DNA of 7,850 nt from Acidaminococcus fermentans_A (GTDB lineage Bacteria > Bacillota > Negativicutes > Acidaminococcales > Acidaminococcaceae): the NCBI RefSeq assembly GCF_052216985.1, contig NZ_JBQOUY010000050.1:1-7850 (forward strand). Direction: 5' to 3'. This document shows, piece after piece, positions 6,050 through 7,850 of this stretch. The notes below the pieces were generated by a model, which was given only the letters and a program-made list of their open reading frames with translations, ran no database searches and had not been told where the DNA came from. Every line of letters starts with the position of its first letter. Within the stretch, counting starts at the first letter, position 1. Made by a program: the position numbers and the translations under genes.

Positions 6050-7717
6050 ATGAGAAGTACAACGGTAAAAAAAGGTTCCACCCGGGCAGCCCATCGCTCT
6101 CTGTTCTATGCTATGGGATATACGGAAGATGAATTGAAGAAACCCCTGATCGGGATCTGCAATGCCCAGAATGAGATCATCCCCGGCCATATGGATCTGG
6201 ATCGGATCGCCAAGGCCGTGAAATACGGTGTGCTGGAAAACGGCGGCACCCCCATCGAATTCCCGGCTATCGGCATCTGCGACGGCATCGCCATGGGCCA
6301 TGACGGCATGAAATACCCCCTGGCCAGCCGGGAACTGGTAGCAGACAGTATCGAAGCCGTAGCCAACGGCCATGCTTTCGACGCCCTGGTCCTGATCCCC
6401 AACTGCGACAAGATCGTCCCGGGCATGCTGATGGCGGCAGCCCGGCTGAACATCCCTACAGTAGTCGTCAGCGGCGGGCCTATGCTCCCCGGCCGTTACC
6501 AGGGCAAAGACATCAGCGTCAGCACGGTGTTCGAAGCCGCCGGCCGTTTTGAAGCCGGGAGCATCAGCAAAAAAGAACTGTCGGAGATCGAGCATTGCGC
6601 CTGCCCCGGCTGCGGTTCCTGTGCCGGTCTCTTCACGGCCAATACCATGAATTCCCTGACGGAAGTCCTGGGCATGGGGCTTCCGGGCAACGGGACCATC
6701 CCGGCCGCTTACCAGGGTGCCCGGATCGCCCTGGCCAAGGAAGCCGGCAAACAGGTGATGGAAATGCTGGCCAAGGACATCCGTCCCAAAGACATCATGA
6801 CGGCCAAGGCTTTCCGGAACGCCATCACCGTGGACATGGCCATGGGGGGCTCCACCAACACCTGCCTCCATCTGCCGGCCATCGCCCACGAAGCAGGCGT
6901 GGACCTGCCCCTGGAGCTGTTCGATGAAATCAGCAAGCACACCCCTTACCTGACCAAGCTGAGCCCCGGCGGGACCTTCCATATGATCGACGTGGAAGAA
7001 GCCGGCGGGATCCGGGCTGTCATGAATGAACTGGCCAAACACGGGCTCATCGAAAAGGACTGCCTGACCGTCACCGGCAAGACCGTGGGCGAAAACATCA
7101 GAGGCGCCAAGATCCTCCGTCCCGAAGTGATCCACACGGTGAAGGATCCCATCCGGAAGACTGGGGGCATCGCCGTGCTGAAAGGGAACATCGCCAAAGA
7201 CTGCTCCGTGGTCAAGGAAAGTGCCGTGGCTCCGGAAATGCTGAAGCACTCCGGCCCGGCCCGGGTGTTCAATTCGGAAGATGAAGCCATCGAAGCCATC
7301 GTGGGCAAGAAGATCAACCCGGGGGACGTGGTGGTGATCCGCTATGAAGGGCCCAAAGGCGGCCCCGGCATGCGGGAAATGCTGAACCCCACCGCGGTGA
7401 TCACCGGCATGGGCCTGGGCAAATCGGTGGCTCTCCTGACGGATGGCCGTTTCTCCGGTGCCACCCAGGGCGCCTGCATCGGCCATATCTCTCCGGAAGC
7501 CCGGGAAGGGGGCAACATCGCCCTGATCGAGGAAGGGGACATCATCGACATCGACATCCCCAACCGGACCCTGAACGTGCAAGTCAGCGACGAAGAGCTG
7601 GCCAAACGGAAAGAAAACTGGGTCTGCCCGCCTCCCAAAGTGAAGAAAGGGTACCTGGCCCGCTATGCGTCCCTGGTGTCCTCCGCCGCCCAGGGAGCGG
7701 TGCTGAAGTATAATTGA
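6050..7717 (+). CDS. ilvD: Dihydroxy-acid dehydratase
   Basis: IlvD dehydrates 2,3-dihydroxy-isovalerate and 2,3-dihydroxy-3-methylvalerate to the 2-oxo acids that precede valine, leucine, isoleucine and pantothenate. It uses an iron-sulfur cluster and Mg. The 555-aa product is full length, close to the B. subtilis enzyme (558 aa). Hallmarks are AHRSLFYAMG (14-23), DDGIAMGH-like CDGIAMGHDGM (77-87), NCDKIVPGML (118-127) with Cys119, and CACPGCGSCAG (183-193), followed by LPGNGTIPA (211-219). Later come AMGGSTNTCLH, RYEGPKGGPGM, LTDGRFSGATQG and GHISPEA. Position 46 is Gly in IIPGHM, where [2Fe-2S] plant and mycobacterial enzymes have a ligand Cys, so an oxygen-sensitive E. coli-like cluster is likely (inference). 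AGAGGA lies 5 nt before the ATG. Two stop codons in tandem (TGATGA) end the gene. No other ilv or leu gene adjoins it here. Confidence 0.98.
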   Translation: MRSTTVKKGSTRAAHRSLFYAMGYTEDELKKPLIGICNAQNEIIPGHMDLDRIAKAVKYGVLENGGTPIEFPAIGICDGIAMGHDGMKYPLASRELVADSIEAVANGHAFDALVLIPNCDKIVPGMLMAAARLNIPTVVVSGGPMLPGRYQGKDISVSTVFEAAGRFEAGSISKKELSEIEHCACPGCGSCAGLFTANTMNSLTEVLGMGLPGNGTIPAAYQGARIALAKEAGKQVMEMLAKDIRPKDIMTAKAFRNAITVDMAMGGSTNTCLHLPAIAHEAGVDLPLELFDEISKHTPYLTKLSPGGTFHMIDVEEAGGIRAVMNELAKHGLIEKDCLTVTGKTVGENIRGAKILRPEVIHTVKDPIRKTGGIAVLKGNIAKDCSVVKESAVAPEMLKHSGPARVFNSEDEAIEAIVGKKINPGDVVVIRYEGPKGGPGMREMLNPTAVITGMGLGKSVALLTDGRFSGATQGACIGHISPEAREGGNIALIEEGDIIDIDIPNRTLNVQVSDEELAKRKENWVCPPPKVKKGYLARYASLVSSAAQGAVLKYN

Positions 7718-7723
7718 TGAAAA

Positions 7724-7754
7724 GGGGGTGTTGCACGTTACGTGCAACACCCCC
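7724..7754 (+). terminator. Long hairpin after ilvD (probable terminator)
   Basis: GGGGGTGTTGCACG (7724-7737) and CGTGCAACACCCCC (7741-7754) form a perfect 14-bp stem with the loop TTA, starting 7 nt after the ilvD stop. It resembles the coaBC terminator in sequence (shared core TGTTGCA and TGCAACA or GCAACA, G-rich foot preceded by an A tract) but lacks the T tract, being followed by GGTCTC. It may therefore protect the 3' end or act with the AT-rich hairpin at 7812-7832 rather than terminate alone. Confidence 0.7.
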
Positions 7755-7763
7755 GGTCTCATA

Positions 7764-7778
7764 AGCCGCATAGCGGCT
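7764..7778. repeat. Small perfect hairpin between GGTCTC copies
   Basis: AGCCGC (7764-7769) and GCGGCT (7773-7778) pair around a 3-nt loop. The hairpin sits in a 19-nt segment (7761-7779) between two identical GGTCTC hexamers (7755-7760 and 7780-7785), and no equivalent is found in the coaBC-side copy of the array. CGGCTCG (7774-7780) can pair instead with CGAGCCG (7799-7805), so two mutually exclusive folds are possible. Confidence 0.6.
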
Positions 7779-7779
7779 C

Positions 7780-7805
7780 GGTCTCGGGTCTCGAGTCTCG
7801 AGCCG
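7780..7805 (+). repeat. 7-bp tandem repeat array (TCTCGAG)3
   Basis: The array reads GG, then TCTCGGG (7782-7788), TCTCGAG (7789-7795), TCTCGAG (7796-7802) and CCG. It is the second copy of the GG-(TCTCGAG)n-CCG element seen beyond coaBC, and it has the same orientation relative to the upstream gene. Between the two copies the unit number differs (3 against 4), as expected for slippage in a tandem array. Confidence 0.8.
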
Positions 7806-7811
7806 AATGAG

Positions 7812-7832
7812 AAATTTGCAAGCAAATTTTTT
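7812..7832 (+). terminator. AT-rich hairpin with T tract
   Basis: AAATTTGC (7812-7819) and GCAAATTT (7822-7829) form a perfect inverted repeat, giving a 7-bp stem with a 4-nt loop, and the right arm runs into six T residues (7827-7832). The layout is that of a weak intrinsic terminator for ilvD transcripts that pass the upstream hairpin, but the stem is AT-rich. It could also be a protein-binding palindrome for a gene beyond the right edge. Confidence 0.5.
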
Positions 7833-7840
7833 GAATGTAC

Positions 7841-7850
7841 AAACCCTAAT
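7841..7850. repeat. 10-bp direct repeat, right copy
   Basis: AAACCCTAAT here is identical to bases 1-10. The sequence before this copy (TTGAATGTAC) cannot be compared with anything to the left of position 1. No gene is visible between 7718 and this point. Confidence 0.5.

Noticed and set aside
6023..7825. 600-codon open frame on the minus strand opposite ilvD
   Set aside because: It is the mirror of a strongly conserved gene. The scarcity of TTA, CTA and TCA codons in ilvD removes antisense stops. The translation is rich in His, Gly and Asp and resembles no family, and it runs through the terminator hairpins.

Overview
The window looks like ordinary chromosome from a diderm Firmicute of the class Negativicutes, possibly an Acidaminococcus or Phascolarctobacterium relative. 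The class assignment is inference. It rests on a Firmicutes-type gene set and order (rqcH beside yicC-remA-gmk-rpoZ-coaBC), a secreted protein of unknown family at the head of that operon, and GC-rich genes with a heavy preference for CGG (Arg), CTG (Leu) and ATC (Ile). No mobile element, CRISPR array, phage gene, rRNA or tRNA gene was recognised. I see no new multi-gene system.

Layout. Positions 1-172 are non-coding and hold a REP-like inverted repeat, a 7-bp tandem repeat and an intrinsic terminator. Positions 4114 down to 173 (minus strand) form one tightly packed operon of six genes: an exported protein of unknown function, yicC, remA, gmk, rpoZ and coaBC. Gaps are 12-20 nt, and remA and gmk overlap by 8 nt. 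A 102-bp AT-rich gap (4115-4216) separates this operon from rqcH on the plus strand. It contains two good sigma70-type promoters that point toward each other. rqcH (4217-5956) is followed by a 93-bp gap with a strong promoter, and then ilvD (6050-7717). Positions 7718-7850 are non-coding and hold a long hairpin, the same 7-bp tandem repeat and an AT-rich hairpin.

Function. The minus-strand operon combines nucleotide and cofactor supply (Gmk for GDP, CoaBC for coenzyme A), an RNA polymerase subunit (omega), a DNA-binding regulator (RemA) and an RNase-family protein (YicC). RqcH rescues stalled 50S subunits by adding alanine tails. IlvD makes the 2-oxo acids for valine, leucine, isoleucine and pantothenate; pantothenate is the precursor of the CoaBC substrate, but nothing in the sequence shows co-regulation.

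The most unusual content is outside the genes. Both outer transcription units end in related hairpins followed by a GG-(TCTCGAG)n-CCG array in the same orientation relative to transcription. In addition, the first and last 10 bases of the window are identical.
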